Shown: piece after piece, positions 23,492 to 32,724 of the stretch
How the letters are laid out: each line of letters starts with the position of its first letter
Numbering within the stretch: position 1 is the stretch's first letter
Assembly: GCF_022369515.1 (NCBI RefSeq)
Contig: NZ_CP059724.1
Location: 3,348,001 to 3,412,000, forward strand
Origin: Paenibacillus sp. 19GGS1-52
GTDB lineage: Bacteria > Bacillota > Bacilli > Paenibacillales > Paenibacillaceae
Length of the DNA: 64,000 bases
Direction: 5' to 3'
Position numbers and translations under genes: made by a program
Notes under the pieces: model-generated
Databases searched by the model: none
The model's input: only the letters and a program-made list of their open reading frames with translations
What the model was told of the DNA's origin: nothing

Positions 23492-24808
23492 TTACAGTAC
23501 CTTTCGCTCAATCTCATTTATTCCAGTCGTCGGAACCTCTTGTCCAGAGCTCATTTGTTTGTTGTTGAAGAAGACAATCAAGATAAAGAATAAGGTGATG
23601 AGCAGCGGATAACCAATCGCCCAACCTGTGAAAGGAAATACGGCTGCTGTCGCCAGAAAAGAAATCCAGCTGATCGTTACGCCTAAGCGGCTACCTTTTA
23701 ATAAGCGAATGCCGGCTGCGCAGCCACCCATATAAGTCAGAATAAAAGTGGCATTAGGGAACTGGATCAAAGTGGTGATGGAGAGAAATCCGCTCCCATA
23801 GAGGAACAATACACTCACAAAGCATATTAACAGGAAGCCAATCGCACCGGTGGGCGTATGGTAGCGTTTGGACAGCTTGCCCATCCACTTCGGTGCATAT
23901 TCTTGACGGGCTAAGGCAAAAGCGACGCGTGAAGCGGCACCCGTATAGGCAATAATAGTGGCTGTACAGATGAAGAGCCCGGTAACTCCGGCAATGAATC
24001 CGCCCCAAGCCCCGAGTGGTTGGCTGATAATCCAGACGAGCGAAGTGCTAGATCCACCCTTCAGGTAGCTTTGTGTTCCTACTGTAGCCAGAGCAGATAA
24101 GAAATACAGAATGCCAACAATGATGGCTGCAATAGTGACGCCTGTAACTGCTGCGCGCTGCGGGTCCTTGAACTCTTCTGAGAGGTGGGAGACCGCTTCC
24201 CAGCCGATAAAGCACCAGAACAAAATCGCCGCCGCCCGTCCGACACTCATCCAGCCGTGAGGTGCAAATGGGGTGAAATGTTGAACCTCCATCCGGGGAA
24301 GCGCTGCGGCAAACGCGAAGACCAGCACGGCAACGATGGCGATAACAACGGCAATCTGTACTTTTCCCGCGACCTGCATCCCGATCCAGTTCGTAAGGAG
24401 TCCAATGGCCAGCATGGCAGCAGCTATGGCGATTCTTGCGCTATCTCCCCAGCCCATGGCGGCTGTCATATAACCCGCTCCGGTCAATGCAGCCACAGGT
24501 CCGCCGATAGGGACGGACATCAGGAAGAACCAGCCCACTAAGGCTCCAGCTCTTGGACCAAAAGCGAGGGTAACGAAATGGGAAACACCTCCGGCATTCG
24601 GAAACTTGGCGGATAGCAGCCCCATCGATAAGGCCATCGGCAGGATCAGCAGCGTCATGAATCCCCAAGCCAACAGCGAAGCAGGACCAGCCATTTCAGC
24701 AGCCAGACCGGGGACGATCAGCACTCCCGATCCGAGCACAGCACCGATGTAGAGGGCAATGGCCTGTGGCAGACCAATATTTCTCTGTAGACCATTTATT
24801 TCCTTCAT
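23492..24808 (-). CDS. APC family amino-acid permease
   Basis: 438-residue inner-membrane permease with about 12 helices. IALYIGAVLGSGVLIVPGLAA (TM1) and the WGFMTLLILPMALSMGLLSAKFPNAGG region place it in the APC superfamily, near the YjeH/amino-acid-efflux branch. ATG 24808 is used; AAGGAAAG is 14 bp upstream, so a nearby TTG is possible. Divergent from a LysR regulator 128 bp away, an arrangement typical of regulator-controlled amino-acid exporters. Confidence 0.8.
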   Translation of the reverse strand: MKEINGLQRNIGLPQAIALYIGAVLGSGVLIVPGLAAEMAGPASLLAWGFMTLLILPMALSMGLLSAKFPNAGGVSHFVTLAFGPRAGALVGWFFLMSVPIGGPVAALTGAGYMTAAMGWGDSARIAIAAAMLAIGLLTNWIGMQVAGKVQIAVVIAIVAVLVFAFAAALPRMEVQHFTPFAPHGWMSVGRAAAILFWCFIGWEAVSHLSEEFKDPQRAAVTGVTIAAIIVGILYFLSALATVGTQSYLKGGSSTSLVWIISQPLGAWGGFIAGVTGLFICTATIIAYTGAASRVAFALARQEYAPKWMGKLSKRYHTPTGAIGFLLICFVSVLFLYGSGFLSITTLIQFPNATFILTYMGGCAAGIRLLKGSRLGVTISWISFLATAAVFPFTGWAIGYPLLITLFFILIVFFNNKQMSSGQEVPTTGINEIERKVL

Positions 24809-24935
24809 ATATCTGTAATCCAACTTTCCTTGTGTTTTAGTATAGATTAACAGATAATAGACCCATTGGAAAAACGGAATTATCGAATCGCATCCATTCA
24901 AAATTCCGATGGGTGCACATCGTCAGGAGGATCTT

Positions 24936-25847
24936 ATGGAATCACGACATCTATTCACCTTTTTGGTGGTAGTTGAAGTAGGCAGCTTCACGCGTGCAGC
25001 ACAGAAGCTGGACTATGCCCAGTCAAGTATAACCGCGCAGATTCAAGCTTTGGAGGCGGAGCTGGGTCAGCCTTTATTTGATCGGATCAGCAAAAAAATC
25101 ACACTCACCGATGCCGGGCGGCGACTGCTGCCCTATGCCCAGGAAATCTCCAAGATGCATGCATTGGCACAGGATGCCTTACGCTTTGACAGTGAACTGT
25201 CCGGAACACTGCGAATTGGAGCACCTGAATCTCTGGCTGCTTTTCGCTTGCCGGGGATTATTAAAGAATTTCGTGGGCGTTATCCGCAGGTGCAGATCAT
25301 CCTCAAGCCAGGCGCTTGCTGGGAACTGACTGATTTCATTCGTTCTGGTGAACTGGATCTGGTGTTATTGTTACAACCGGAAACAGAATACAAGGATATT
25401 CATATAGAGACACTCATTCATGAGGAGATGGCCCTGGTAGCACCGCTCCTGCATCCACTGCATAACCTTAAACAGGTAGAGCCGCATCATCTCAAAGGAG
25501 AAACTATCCTGCATACAGAGACAGGCTGTTCTTATCGCATTTTATTCGAACGTTATCTAAATCATCATGGCGTGTTTCCAGACCCTAAGCTGGAATTCTG
25601 GAGCATTGAGGCGATTAAGCAATGTGTAATGGCTGGGCTCGGCATCTCATTTCTGCCACTTGTAACGGTTAGAAATGAACTAGTTGAGGGCAAGTTGGTT
25701 AAATTGAACTGGAATGATGAATCGCAGCGGGTCGCTACACAAGTAGCTTATCATCATAAGAAATGGATGTCTCCGGCGCTTTCTGAATTTTTGCATACGG
25801 TACAAAAGCATGCAGCAGAGTGGAGAGAAGAACCGACGATCTGCTGA
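24936..25847 (+). CDS. LysR family transcriptional regulator
   Basis: 303 residues. N-terminal winged helix (LFTFLVVVEVGSFTRAAQKL, then YAQSSITAQIQALEAELGQPLFDR) and a periplasmic-binding-type effector domain (GTLRIGAPESLAAFRLPGII, GLGISFLP). ATG 24936 follows CAGGAGGA. Divergent from the APC permease, its probable target. Confidence 0.9.
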   Translation: MESRHLFTFLVVVEVGSFTRAAQKLDYAQSSITAQIQALEAELGQPLFDRISKKITLTDAGRRLLPYAQEISKMHALAQDALRFDSELSGTLRIGAPESLAAFRLPGIIKEFRGRYPQVQIILKPGACWELTDFIRSGELDLVLLLQPETEYKDIHIETLIHEEMALVAPLLHPLHNLKQVEPHHLKGETILHTETGCSYRILFERYLNHHGVFPDPKLEFWSIEAIKQCVMAGLGISFLPLVTVRNELVEGKLVKLNWNDESQRVATQVAYHHKKWMSPALSEFLHTVQKHAAEWREEPTIC

Positions 25848-25924
25848 ACATACGGATTGGGTTGAATTTCTAAAGCTAATCTATGATACAATAGGTTGTC
25901 GAAAACCAAGGGGAGGCCAAAGTC

Positions 25925-26839
25925 GTGAATGACTGGATAGAAGACTACGAGGAAGAGCGTGAAGCCTTTCTAATCTGGATGAAGGATGCCGGCTACACCC
26001 CTTATACGCAAAAATCCTATCTTGCTGATATCAGACAATTCCTGTCCAGCCTGGGTGGTAAAAAGCTGGAAGCAGTCAAAAAGCTGCATGTCGTATCATA
26101 TCTGACCTCTGTCCGTGAAAGCGGGGTAAGCGATGCCACTCGGAACCGGAAGCATGCTTCGGTCAGCTGTTTTTTCAAGGCGTTGATTGAGCTTGAACTT
26201 TACTCCGTCAATCCGGCAGCCGGGATCAAGAAATCCAAAACAGATAAAAATCGTGAGCCAGTCTATTTAGATGAGAGTGACCTGCAGCGGTTTTTGTCGG
26301 CTGTGGAGGGTAAATATAAAGACCGCAATTTGGCAGTCTTTTTACTTATGTCCTACATGGGGCTGCGGGTTGGTGAAGTTCATACGCTGAATATGAATGA
26401 CTATAATGTAGAAAGACGTTCGCTTCGCGTGTTTGGGAAGGGGCGTAAATGGCGGAATGTTCCGGTGCCGGAGGACGTTGCTCCTTTTCTGGATCAAGCG
26501 TTGGAAGCACGTCTAGACCCTTGGCGCAGTAAAGAAGAAGCGATGTTTATTTCACAAAAAGGGCGCCGACTCTCGATTCGCGGGATTCAGCAGATTGCTG
26601 CGCAAACCTTTGAGCGCTTCCAAGCACAAATTCCTGATGCTCATCGGCGACCCTACTCCAGCCATAAGCTGCGTCATTCATTTGCCACGATGCTGCTGCG
26701 CAAAGGGGCGGATCTGCGCACGGTACAGGAGCTGCTTGGACATTCTTCAATCCAGACTACCACCGTATACACACATATCACAAGTCGGGAGAAAGAAGAG
26801 GCTATGTCAAGGCTGCAAATTCGTATTCCGGAGGTGTGA
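25925..26839 (+). CDS. tyrosine recombinase/integrase (XerC/D-like)
   Basis: 304 residues. N-terminal SAM-like core-binding domain (residues 5-95), then the catalytic domain with MGLRVGE (Arg I), HKLRHSFAT (H-x-x-R), [10 protein letters not shown] (His) and VYTHI (Tyr nucleophile), so R-H-R-H-Y is complete. It resembles chromosomal Xer-type recombinases rather than phage integrases in length. GTG start with GGGGAGG 9 bp upstream. No attachment site or mobile cargo was recognised next to it, so its role (chromosome dimer resolution or other) is open. Confidence 0.85.
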   Translation: MNDWIEDYEEEREAFLIWMKDAGYTPYTQKSYLADIRQFLSSLGGKKLEAVKKLHVVSYLTSVRESGVSDATRNRKHASVSCFFKALIELELYSVNPAAGIKKSKTDKNREPVYLDESDLQRFLSAVEGKYKDRNLAVFLLMSYMGLRVGEVHTLNMNDYNVERRSLRVFGKGRKWRNVPVPEDVAPFLDQALEARLDPWRSKEEAMFISQKGRRLSIRGIQQIAAQTFERFQAQIPDAHRRPYSSHKLRHSFATMLLRKGADLRTVQELLGHSSIQTTTVYTHITSREKEEAMSRLQIRIPEV

Positions 26840-26952
26840 GCAAACGCAATTTTCTCCTGTGGAGTTGCTGCAGCCAGCGTCGTTCCAAGGATATAGAAAT
26901 CAAATCCATTGGCAGGGTAAGTTGATCCATGTTATATTTATGTTAAGGAATT

Positions 26953-27007
26953 CCGTCCTTTTCGTAATGGTGGTAACCCTCCATTCTACCTGAAGGACGG
27001 TTTTTTG
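26953..27007 (+). terminator. terminator after the recombinase gene
   Basis: CCGTCCTT / AAGGACGG outer stem (26953-26960 / 26993-27000), inner AATGG/CCATT hairpin, then T6. Confidence 0.85.
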
Positions 27008-27021
27008 GGTCTGCTGTTTAC

Positions 27022-27069
27022 AAAAAAAAGCAGCCCTCCGTCATTTTTAATGACATTCAGGACTGCCCT
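27022..27069 (-). terminator. terminator of ldh
   Basis: Long imperfect stem around 27030-27067 with a T run on the minus strand, 10 bp after the ldh stop. Confidence 0.85.
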
Positions 27070-27078
27070 TGATGGGTG

Positions 27079-28005
27079 TTACAATTCTAGTGTGGCAATC
27101 TGCTCCTTAAGCATCTCCGCGGATTGCTGGAACAGCGCTTGCTCATCCTTACTGAGTGGCAGATCCAGCACCTCGCGTACACCGGAGCGGTCTACAACGC
27201 AGGGTGCACCAAGAAAGACATCTGAAACTCCGTTATAGTTATTTAACAATGTGGAAACATTTAGAACAGCCCCTTCATTGTTCAATATTGCAACAACGAT
27301 CCGATCCAAGGCCAGTGCAATTGCATAAGAGGTTGAACCTTTGGCATTGATAATTTCATAAGCGGCTTTCTTGGTATCTTCAAAAATATCATTGCGCTCT
27401 GCTTCATCAAAACCAAGGTCAATCCCGGCTACATTAGCTAAACTCCAGACTGGCAGTTCTGAATCGCCATGTTCTCCGATAATTTGTCCGTGAATGCTGC
27501 GCGGGTCAATTTCCTTATGAAGACCGATCAAGTAACGGAAGCGGGCACTATCCAGCACCGTACCGGAACCGATAACGCGTCTGCGGTCGAAGCCGCTTAT
27601 TTTTAAGGTAGCATAGGACAAAATATCAACAGGGTTCGTTGCAATCAACAGAATGGCTTGCTGATTATATTTGGTTATTTTTTTGATGATATCTTCAAAA
27701 ATCGAAATATTCTTCTTCAAAAGATCAATCCGGGTTTCACCCGGCTTCTGGGAAGCGCCAGCGGTTACAATTATAATATCTGCATCCCGGCAATCTTCAT
27801 AGGTACCTGCCCATAGCTTTACTCCACCAACAAAAGGCATACCATGATTCATATCCAGTGCTTCACCCAATGCCTTCTGATGGTTGACATCTATTAAGAC
27901 TAATTCAGGCATGCGTTTGCGCAATAACAGAGTATAAGCGGTAGTTGCTCCGACTGCACCAGTACCGATAACTACGACGCGATTAGGCTTGAATGAGGGG
28001 GCCAT
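27079..28005 (-). CDS. ldh: L-lactate dehydrogenase
   Basis: 308 residues. NAD-dependent interconversion of pyruvate and L-lactate, used for fermentative NADH reoxidation. Rossmann loop GTGAVGATTAY, NAD-specific Asp (LIDVN), the mobile loop AGASQKPGETRIDLL with the substrate-polarising Arg, ATNPVDILSY, and the proton relay IGEHGDSE (His). Q in ASQKPGE is the lactate (not malate) type. RBS AGAGGAGAT before ATG. Followed by its own terminator. No Rex box could be recognised with confidence upstream. Confidence 0.92.
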   Translation of the reverse strand: MAPSFKPNRVVVIGTGAVGATTAYTLLLRKRMPELVLIDVNHQKALGEALDMNHGMPFVGGVKLWAGTYEDCRDADIIIVTAGASQKPGETRIDLLKKNISIFEDIIKKITKYNQQAILLIATNPVDILSYATLKISGFDRRRVIGSGTVLDSARFRYLIGLHKEIDPRSIHGQIIGEHGDSELPVWSLANVAGIDLGFDEAERNDIFEDTKKAAYEIINAKGSTSYAIALALDRIVVAILNNEGAVLNVSTLLNNYNGVSDVFLGAPCVVDRSGVREVLDLPLSKDEQALFQQSAEMLKEQIATLEL

Positions 28006-28308
28006 AAGTAATATCTCCTCTAAAATTCGAATTTTTGGTGACCAATCTTATCCAGCTTAGCTACCTTTAGTGTTTTCAAGCGAAGTCCTTTTAATTCATT
28101 ACCCTGAAACACACTAAGCAAACTATATATTGCAGAAATGTGATTAAGATGTTTAGCATTTCCTGTAAATACGATAATTATGAATATAGTATATTCCGCT
28201 GGATTGCTTGCCACCACGTGTTCAAGAGGGAGCAAATATTGCTGCCAGCATTAACAATATCCCTCTAACAGATAGCAATACATAACTTTGACAGGAGAGA
28301 ATGAAAGC
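28006..28308. other. intergenic region between ldh and an amino-acid permease gene
   Basis: AT-rich region holding the ldh promoter on the minus strand and the permease RBS (CAGGAG, near 28291). A 71-codon open frame (28020-28235, minus) has no RBS and no recognisable content. No riboswitch-like structure seen. Confidence 0.4.
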
Positions 28309-29694
28309 ATGGATTTATTTCGCAAAAAACCGCTCAGTGCCCCTATAAGCACTGAAGCAAACAACCTTAGTAAGACACTGGGTGCATTTGATCTCACGAC
28401 ACTGGGTGTTGGCGCCATTATCGGCACGGGGATCTTTGTAATGACAGGGGTCGCAGCTGCAGAGCATGCCGGACCTGGGCTAGTACTTTCCTTCGTTCTA
28501 GCCGGTTTTGCCTGCGTGCTCTCGGCGCTTTGTTATTCCGAGTTTGCCTCTACACTACCGGTATCCGGCAGTGCGTATGCCTATAGTTATGTGGCCTTCG
28601 GCGAACTCTTGGCTTGGATACTTGGCTGGGACCTTGTGCTGGAATATGGAGTTGCAGCGGCGGCCGTCAGCAGTGGATGGTCTGGATATTTTCAAGGCCT
28701 GCTGGACGGCTTTGGTCTTCATTTGCCCACAGCCCTATCCGGGGCGTATAATGCGGACAAAGGCACCATCATTAATTTGCCGGCAGTAATCATAATTTTA
28801 CTTATTTCCTACTTACTTACCCGGGGAATCAAAGAAACGGCCCGGTTTAATACAATTATGGTCGTTATCAAGCTGTCTGTGGTCCTACTGTTTATCGTCA
28901 CCGGTGTTTTCTATGTGAAGCCGGAGAATTGGACACCCTTTATGCCATTTGGTTTTCATGGTGTTGTTAACGGGGCAGCTACTGTGTTTTTTGCCTATAT
29001 AGGCTTTGATGCCATTTCTACCGCTGCCGAAGAGGTGAAGCGGCCTCAGCGTGATCTGCCGATTGGAATCATCTCCTCTCTTGCGATTTGTACAGTGCTA
29101 TACATTGCTGTATCGCTCGTATTGACTGGTATTGTTCCTTATCAATTATTAAATGTAACTGATCCCGTTTCATTTGCTCTTCGTTATGTAGATCAGAATA
29201 TGATCGCCGGCCTTATATCAGTTGGTGCAATTGCCGGGATGACTACGGTTTTACTGGTTCTGCTATTCGGACAGTCCCGCCTGCTGTTTGCTATTTCACG
29301 GGATGGATTGTTGCCGCAAGCCTTATCTAAGATAAGCGCTAAGACCCATACCCCAGTTCGAAGTACATGGATGGTAGGGGGTATTATTGCGCTATTGACC
29401 GGATTTGTGCCGCTGGATCGGCTGGCGAATCTCACAAGTATTGGCACCTTATTTGCTTTTTTAGTAGTATCTTTGGGTATTATTGCCTTGCGCTATACGC
29501 ATCCAAACTTAAAAAGAGGCTTTACTGTGCCTTGGGTTCCCTTTATCCCACTGCTTAGTGCGGCGGCTTGCGGGTATTTGATGTATAATCTGGGAAGTGA
29601 AACTTGGACGGGATTCTTTATCTGGTTGTTCATCGGAATGCTGATCTATGCATTTTATGGTTATCGCAGCAGTAAGCTGAATAAGAACAACTAA
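28309..29694 (+). CDS. APC family amino-acid permease (YfnA/CAT-like)
   Basis: 461 residues, 12 or more membrane helices. LGAFDLTTLGVGAIIGTGIFVMTG at TM1 and GFDAISTAAEEVKRPQRDLPIGII are signatures of the cationic-amino-acid (CAT)/YfnA branch; GQSRLLFAISRDGLLP is also present. ATG 28309 is used (RBS CAGGAGAG, slightly distant); a TTG at 28288 is less likely. Followed 36 bp later by a propeller lipoprotein gene. Confidence 0.88.
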   Translation: MDLFRKKPLSAPISTEANNLSKTLGAFDLTTLGVGAIIGTGIFVMTGVAAAEHAGPGLVLSFVLAGFACVLSALCYSEFASTLPVSGSAYAYSYVAFGELLAWILGWDLVLEYGVAAAAVSSGWSGYFQGLLDGFGLHLPTALSGAYNADKGTIINLPAVIIILLISYLLTRGIKETARFNTIMVVIKLSVVLLFIVTGVFYVKPENWTPFMPFGFHGVVNGAATVFFAYIGFDAISTAAEEVKRPQRDLPIGIISSLAICTVLYIAVSLVLTGIVPYQLLNVTDPVSFALRYVDQNMIAGLISVGAIAGMTTVLLVLLFGQSRLLFAISRDGLLPQALSKISAKTHTPVRSTWMVGGIIALLTGFVPLDRLANLTSIGTLFAFLVVSLGIIALRYTHPNLKRGFTVPWVPFIPLLSAAACGYLMYNLGSETWTGFFIWLFIGMLIYAFYGYRSSKLNKNN

Positions 29695-29730
29695 GAATCA
29701 ACAATTCTAGATAAGAGAGGAGAGAGAACA

Positions 29731-31020
29731 TTGTCAACCGCAACTATAGGCTGGAGGGCTCTGAGAATTCTTTTTATGGTACTCTTAACCACACTGATAC
29801 TCTCGGCATGTTCCTCTCCTCCACCGGAGCCTTCTCAGCCACCACAGCCAACTGAAGCTCCGGAAGTGGGACAGACGATTACGGTGATTACTCCGGATGC
29901 CAAGAATGTGGACAGCGATAACGTCACGAAATACCAAATTCAGACCCGACTTACGGATTTCCAGCTTCTGAGCACTTCCGAAGGACTAGCTTGGGGAGTA
30001 ACGAAAAATGAGCTTCGCATGTACATGACCCAGAATAACGGGAAGACCTGGACTAATATTTCTCCGGCTGCTAACGTGCAGTTTCTTTCAAATCCTGTAT
30101 ATGGAAAAGAAATCTTTTTCACAGATCCTAGCAATGGGTGGATTATACGCAGTTCCTTCGGGTTGACGGAGACGATTGTGCTTCGCACTAAAGATGGGGG
30201 ACAAAGCTGGAAAATATCTTCATTAGCCGATGCGAATACGATCTCCTCCATTTATTTTCTTTCACCAACGCATGGATGGCTAATGACTTCTTGGGATTCT
30301 TCTTCTACTAAAGAGAGTAAAGCGCTCTATTCAACGGTTGACGGTGGAGCGACCTGGAAAGCGGTCATGCAGAACGAACAATATAATCCAAATCTCCAGA
30401 ACAAAGCGATTCCCATGGCGGGAGTAACTACTGGAATGGTGTTTAAGGATAGAACCCATGGCTTTGTATCGCTGCAGACTGGTGCTCTGCCCAAAGTCTA
30501 TCTGACGAAAGACGGTGGCGTGACCTGGCGTTTAGGCCCTGCTTTCTTAGTGAATGAACGATTCGAGAGCTGTGACAGAGTCATCACTGGCCAGCCTGAA
30601 TTCTTCGATGGAGGCAAGGTCACAGGGTGGATGGCTGTGGGCTGTCAAAAGGATAAGGATAACAGTATTAGCTACCATGGTTATTTTACGGCGGATGGGG
30701 GGGAGAATTGGCAATTCCGATCCTTTAACCTCACTAGCCGGACAGGCATCAATCGCCATATTGCTCCAACGTTCCTGGATTCCGAGACCGGTTGGACCTT
30801 GAATGAGAGTACACTTTACTACACAACTACCCAGGGGCAAATGTGGAAGGCGCTTCCGGCCAGTAGTGTACTGCAGTCCAAGCTACTCGAATATCCGGAA
30901 ATTGTGAAGCTGCAATTTTTCTCTGCTAAGGTAGGCTGGCTTCTGATTGAGAAAAAAGAGGATAAACGGTCCATATTGCTGCAAACCACGAATGGTGGGC
31001 TCAGCTGGAGGGTGATGTAA
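29731..31020 (+). CDS. lipoprotein with YCF48/BNR-type beta-propeller
   Basis: 429 residues. Signal with lipobox LSAC (Cys 27), a proline-rich linker (PPEPSQPPQPTEAP), then propeller blades with sialidase-like Asp-box motifs: TQNNGKTW, TKDGGQSW, TVDGGATW, TKDGGVTW, TADGGENW, TTNGGLSW. Extracellular, lipid-anchored. YCF48/BNR-type proteins have varied roles and none can be assigned. TTG start with AGAGGAGAG upstream; a later ATG would remove the positive N-region. Confidence 0.8.
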   Translation: MSTATIGWRALRILFMVLLTTLILSACSSPPPEPSQPPQPTEAPEVGQTITVITPDAKNVDSDNVTKYQIQTRLTDFQLLSTSEGLAWGVTKNELRMYMTQNNGKTWTNISPAANVQFLSNPVYGKEIFFTDPSNGWIIRSSFGLTETIVLRTKDGGQSWKISSLADANTISSIYFLSPTHGWLMTSWDSSSTKESKALYSTVDGGATWKAVMQNEQYNPNLQNKAIPMAGVTTGMVFKDRTHGFVSLQTGALPKVYLTKDGGVTWRLGPAFLVNERFESCDRVITGQPEFFDGGKVTGWMAVGCQKDKDNSISYHGYFTADGGENWQFRSFNLTSRTGINRHIAPTFLDSETGWTLNESTLYYTTTQGQMWKALPASSVLQSKLLEYPEIVKLQFFSAKVGWLLIEKKEDKRSILLQTTNGGLSWRVM

Positions 31021-31106
31021 TAAAAAACAAGCAGAAGCTGTACTTTGTGTCGTTTCTGCTTGTCCACAATATAAGTAAAAATCTTATTTAAAATTTTCTT
31101 TAAAAA

Positions 31107-31150
31107 TGTGAAAAAAATCACATGACAAATGGATTTTAGTGTGATATATT
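31107..31150 (+). promoter_or_regulatory. Fnr/Crp-type activator promoter
   Basis: Perfect TGTGA-N6-TCACA (31107-31122), ATGACA -35 (31122-31127), 17 bp, TATATT -10 (31145-31150). The site centre is about 42 bp before the expected transcription start, the class-II activator position. Fnr of Bacillus recognises this consensus; other Crp-family proteins share it. Confidence 0.8.
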
Positions 31151-31208
31151 TAACACATGGAACAAGTTCATTATTTCACAAACTAATATCCGAATGGGAG
31201 AGATTATG

Positions 31209-31382
31209 ATGACAACTTTTGAAACGGATTATATGACTAAAAACTTGCTGCAATTGTGCTACAACTGTGCTGATGCTCATCTGTGTGAAACTGAAGAACA
31301 ATGCAAAGCTTGTTGGGCTGAAAATGGCATGATGCCAGAGCAAGATGAAACCAAACAGTTACTAGACCTTGTTCATGCTTAA
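31209..31382 (+). CDS. small cysteine-rich protein, unknown function
   Basis: 57 residues, cytosolic. Cysteines are spaced C-x2-C-x5-C-x5-C-x2-C (LCYNCADAHLCETEEQCKACW, split here as LCYNC / HLC / QCKAC), a pattern able to bind zinc or an Fe-S cluster; the rest is acidic. ATG 31209 has GGGAGAG 6 bp upstream (31206 is an alternative). It has its own Fnr/Crp-type promoter and terminator, so it is a dedicated single-gene unit, probably induced under oxygen limitation. No family is recognised. Confidence 0.75.
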   Translation: MTTFETDYMTKNLLQLCYNCADAHLCETEEQCKACWAENGMMPEQDETKQLLDLVHA

Positions 31383-31405
31383 TCTGACTACTAAAATGTA
31401 TGATT

Positions 31406-31453
31406 AAAGACCACATGTTTTCTTGAACCTAAGAAATCGTAGTGGTCTTTTTG
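31406..31453 (+). terminator. terminator of the Cys-rich gene
   Basis: AAAGACCAC / GTGGTCTTT outer stem with an inner TTCTT/AAGAA hairpin, then T run. Confidence 0.85.
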
Positions 31454-31588
31454 TGTTCTACAAATTCCATGAATATTCACTAGATTGTTTATTTTTGATG
31501 CTGTCTGAACGGGGAGAGGCATATACATGTACTGTAGTGTCCATATGTAAAAGATATGGGCTGAATAAGGGTGATAAGGAGGGAAGTC

Positions 31589-31993
31589 ATGGGAATGGGC
31601 CCGGATTCTTCATGGATGTTTGATTTTTCCGGAACGGTGCTCCCGATCTTTCTTGCTGTGATGATTGGTATTATCGCTGTATCTTCAGGCAGAGGCTTGC
31701 TTCAGTGGAGCCGTAACAACAGCTCGCCCATGCTAACTATTCCTGCCTGCATCGTCAGTAAACGCAGTGAGGTACGGCAGCAGCAGCTTCAAGAAGAGGG
31801 GGGATCAAGCCGTACAAGCACAACTTATTATTTGACATTCGAAGTGGATAATGGAACTCGAGTCGAATTCAAAGTAGAGGGTAACGAGTATGGTATGAGT
31901 GCAGAAGGAGATCGAGGGGTACTGTCTTATCAAGGGACTCGGTATCATGGATTTCAAAGGCATCCCCACTATTCTTCAGCAGATCAGCTCTGA
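31589..31993 (+). CDS. DUF2500 family membrane-anchored protein
   Basis: 134 residues. One N-terminal membrane helix (about residues 12-33, LPIFLAVMIGIIAVSSGRG), then LTIPACIVSKRSEV ... TYYLTFEVDNGTRVEFKVEGNEYGMSAEGDRGVLSYQGTRYHGF in the beta-rich DUF2500 domain. Function unknown for the family. ATG 31589 follows AAGGAGGGAAG. Own terminator downstream. Confidence 0.82.
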   Translation: MGMGPDSSWMFDFSGTVLPIFLAVMIGIIAVSSGRGLLQWSRNNSSPMLTIPACIVSKRSEVRQQQLQEEGGSSRTSTTYYLTFEVDNGTRVEFKVEGNEYGMSAEGDRGVLSYQGTRYHGFQRHPHYSSADQL

Positions 31994-32028
31994 AGTCTGT
32001 ATTTGTAATACCATATTTTGATTGTGCA

Positions 32029-32072
32029 ATCCCCTTGATTCCAGTTAGTGGAACAAGGGGATATTTATTTTA
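32029..32072 (+). terminator. terminator after the DUF2500 gene
   Basis: Stem ATCCCCTTG / CAAGGGGAT with an inner TCCA/TGGA pairing and a T-rich tail. Confidence 0.85.
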
Positions 32073-32109
32073 TTAGGAATTATCACTGAAAATGGGAGTG
32101 AGCTTATGA

Positions 32110-32385
32110 TGTATTTATCGCTTGTATGCAGCTTCCAAGGGGGCCATCTCCGCGCTGACCCATGCAATGGCGATCACACTGGGGAAAGACGGAATAACCC
32201 TTAATAATATCAGTCCAGAATGGATTGAAACAGAGAACTATAATGACCTTCGGGAAATAGACCATACACAACATCCGTCAGGACGTGTCGGCAAAACGCA
32301 GGATATTGCCCTTGCATGTCTTTATCTGAGCGCTCCGGACAATCACTTTGTAATGGGCACAGAGATTGTGATTGATGGGGGATGA
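32110..32385 (+). pseudogene. C-terminal remnant of an SDR oxidoreductase
   Basis: Only the C-terminal half of a short-chain dehydrogenase remains: YAASKGA (catalytic Y-x3-K), then AITLGKDGITLNNISPEWIET and the end FVMGTEIVIDGG. The Rossmann half with the cofactor loop and the catalytic serine is absent, and an in-frame stop lies just upstream (32107). A TTG at 32122 could start an 87-residue fragment but there is no RBS. Decayed gene. Confidence 0.75.
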
Positions 32386-32499
32386 CACGCAAAATGATTT
32401 ACGAACCTTAAAGCACGAATGAAATTTAAGTGAGGACTGTCACCACTTAGGCGAATGCACATACAATACAGCGTGCAGTAAAGAGGAAATTTACTTGCC

Positions 32500-32701
32500 T
32501 ATATAAGTTGAAGTAGAAAACTTAGCAAAAGGCAAAAGTAACGGAGGGGAATTTTGGAACTGTAGGAGCGATAGCGACCGCCCACAAGCTTTCCGTAGGA
32601 AAGCTCGCATCGTAAGCATAAGCTGTCTCCGGAAGTCCAAACATTCACCACAATTACGATTAAAGCCGATTCAGGAAAATCTTAAGTTCAACTTATGTAG
32701 G
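32500..32701. repeat. 202-bp MITE-like element with 15-bp terminal inverted repeats
   Basis: CCTATATAAGTTGAA at 32500-32514 pairs with TTCAACTTATGTAGG at 32687-32701 (14 of 15). The interior is GC-richer, with an internal hairpin (AGCTTTCC / GGAAAGCT near 32589-32609) and no open frame. From general familiarity it resembles intergenic repeats common in Paenibacillus; not checked. No target duplication is obvious. Confidence 0.65.
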
Positions 32702-32724
32702 AACAATTACAAGGAGGAGACAGT

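Noticed and set aside
28020..28235. 71-codon minus-strand frame upstream of ldh
   Set aside because: No RBS and no recognisable content; region is the ldh promoter.
31423..31623. 66-codon plus-strand frame
   Set aside because: Begins within the terminator of the Cys-rich gene and overlaps the DUF2500 start; poor RBS.
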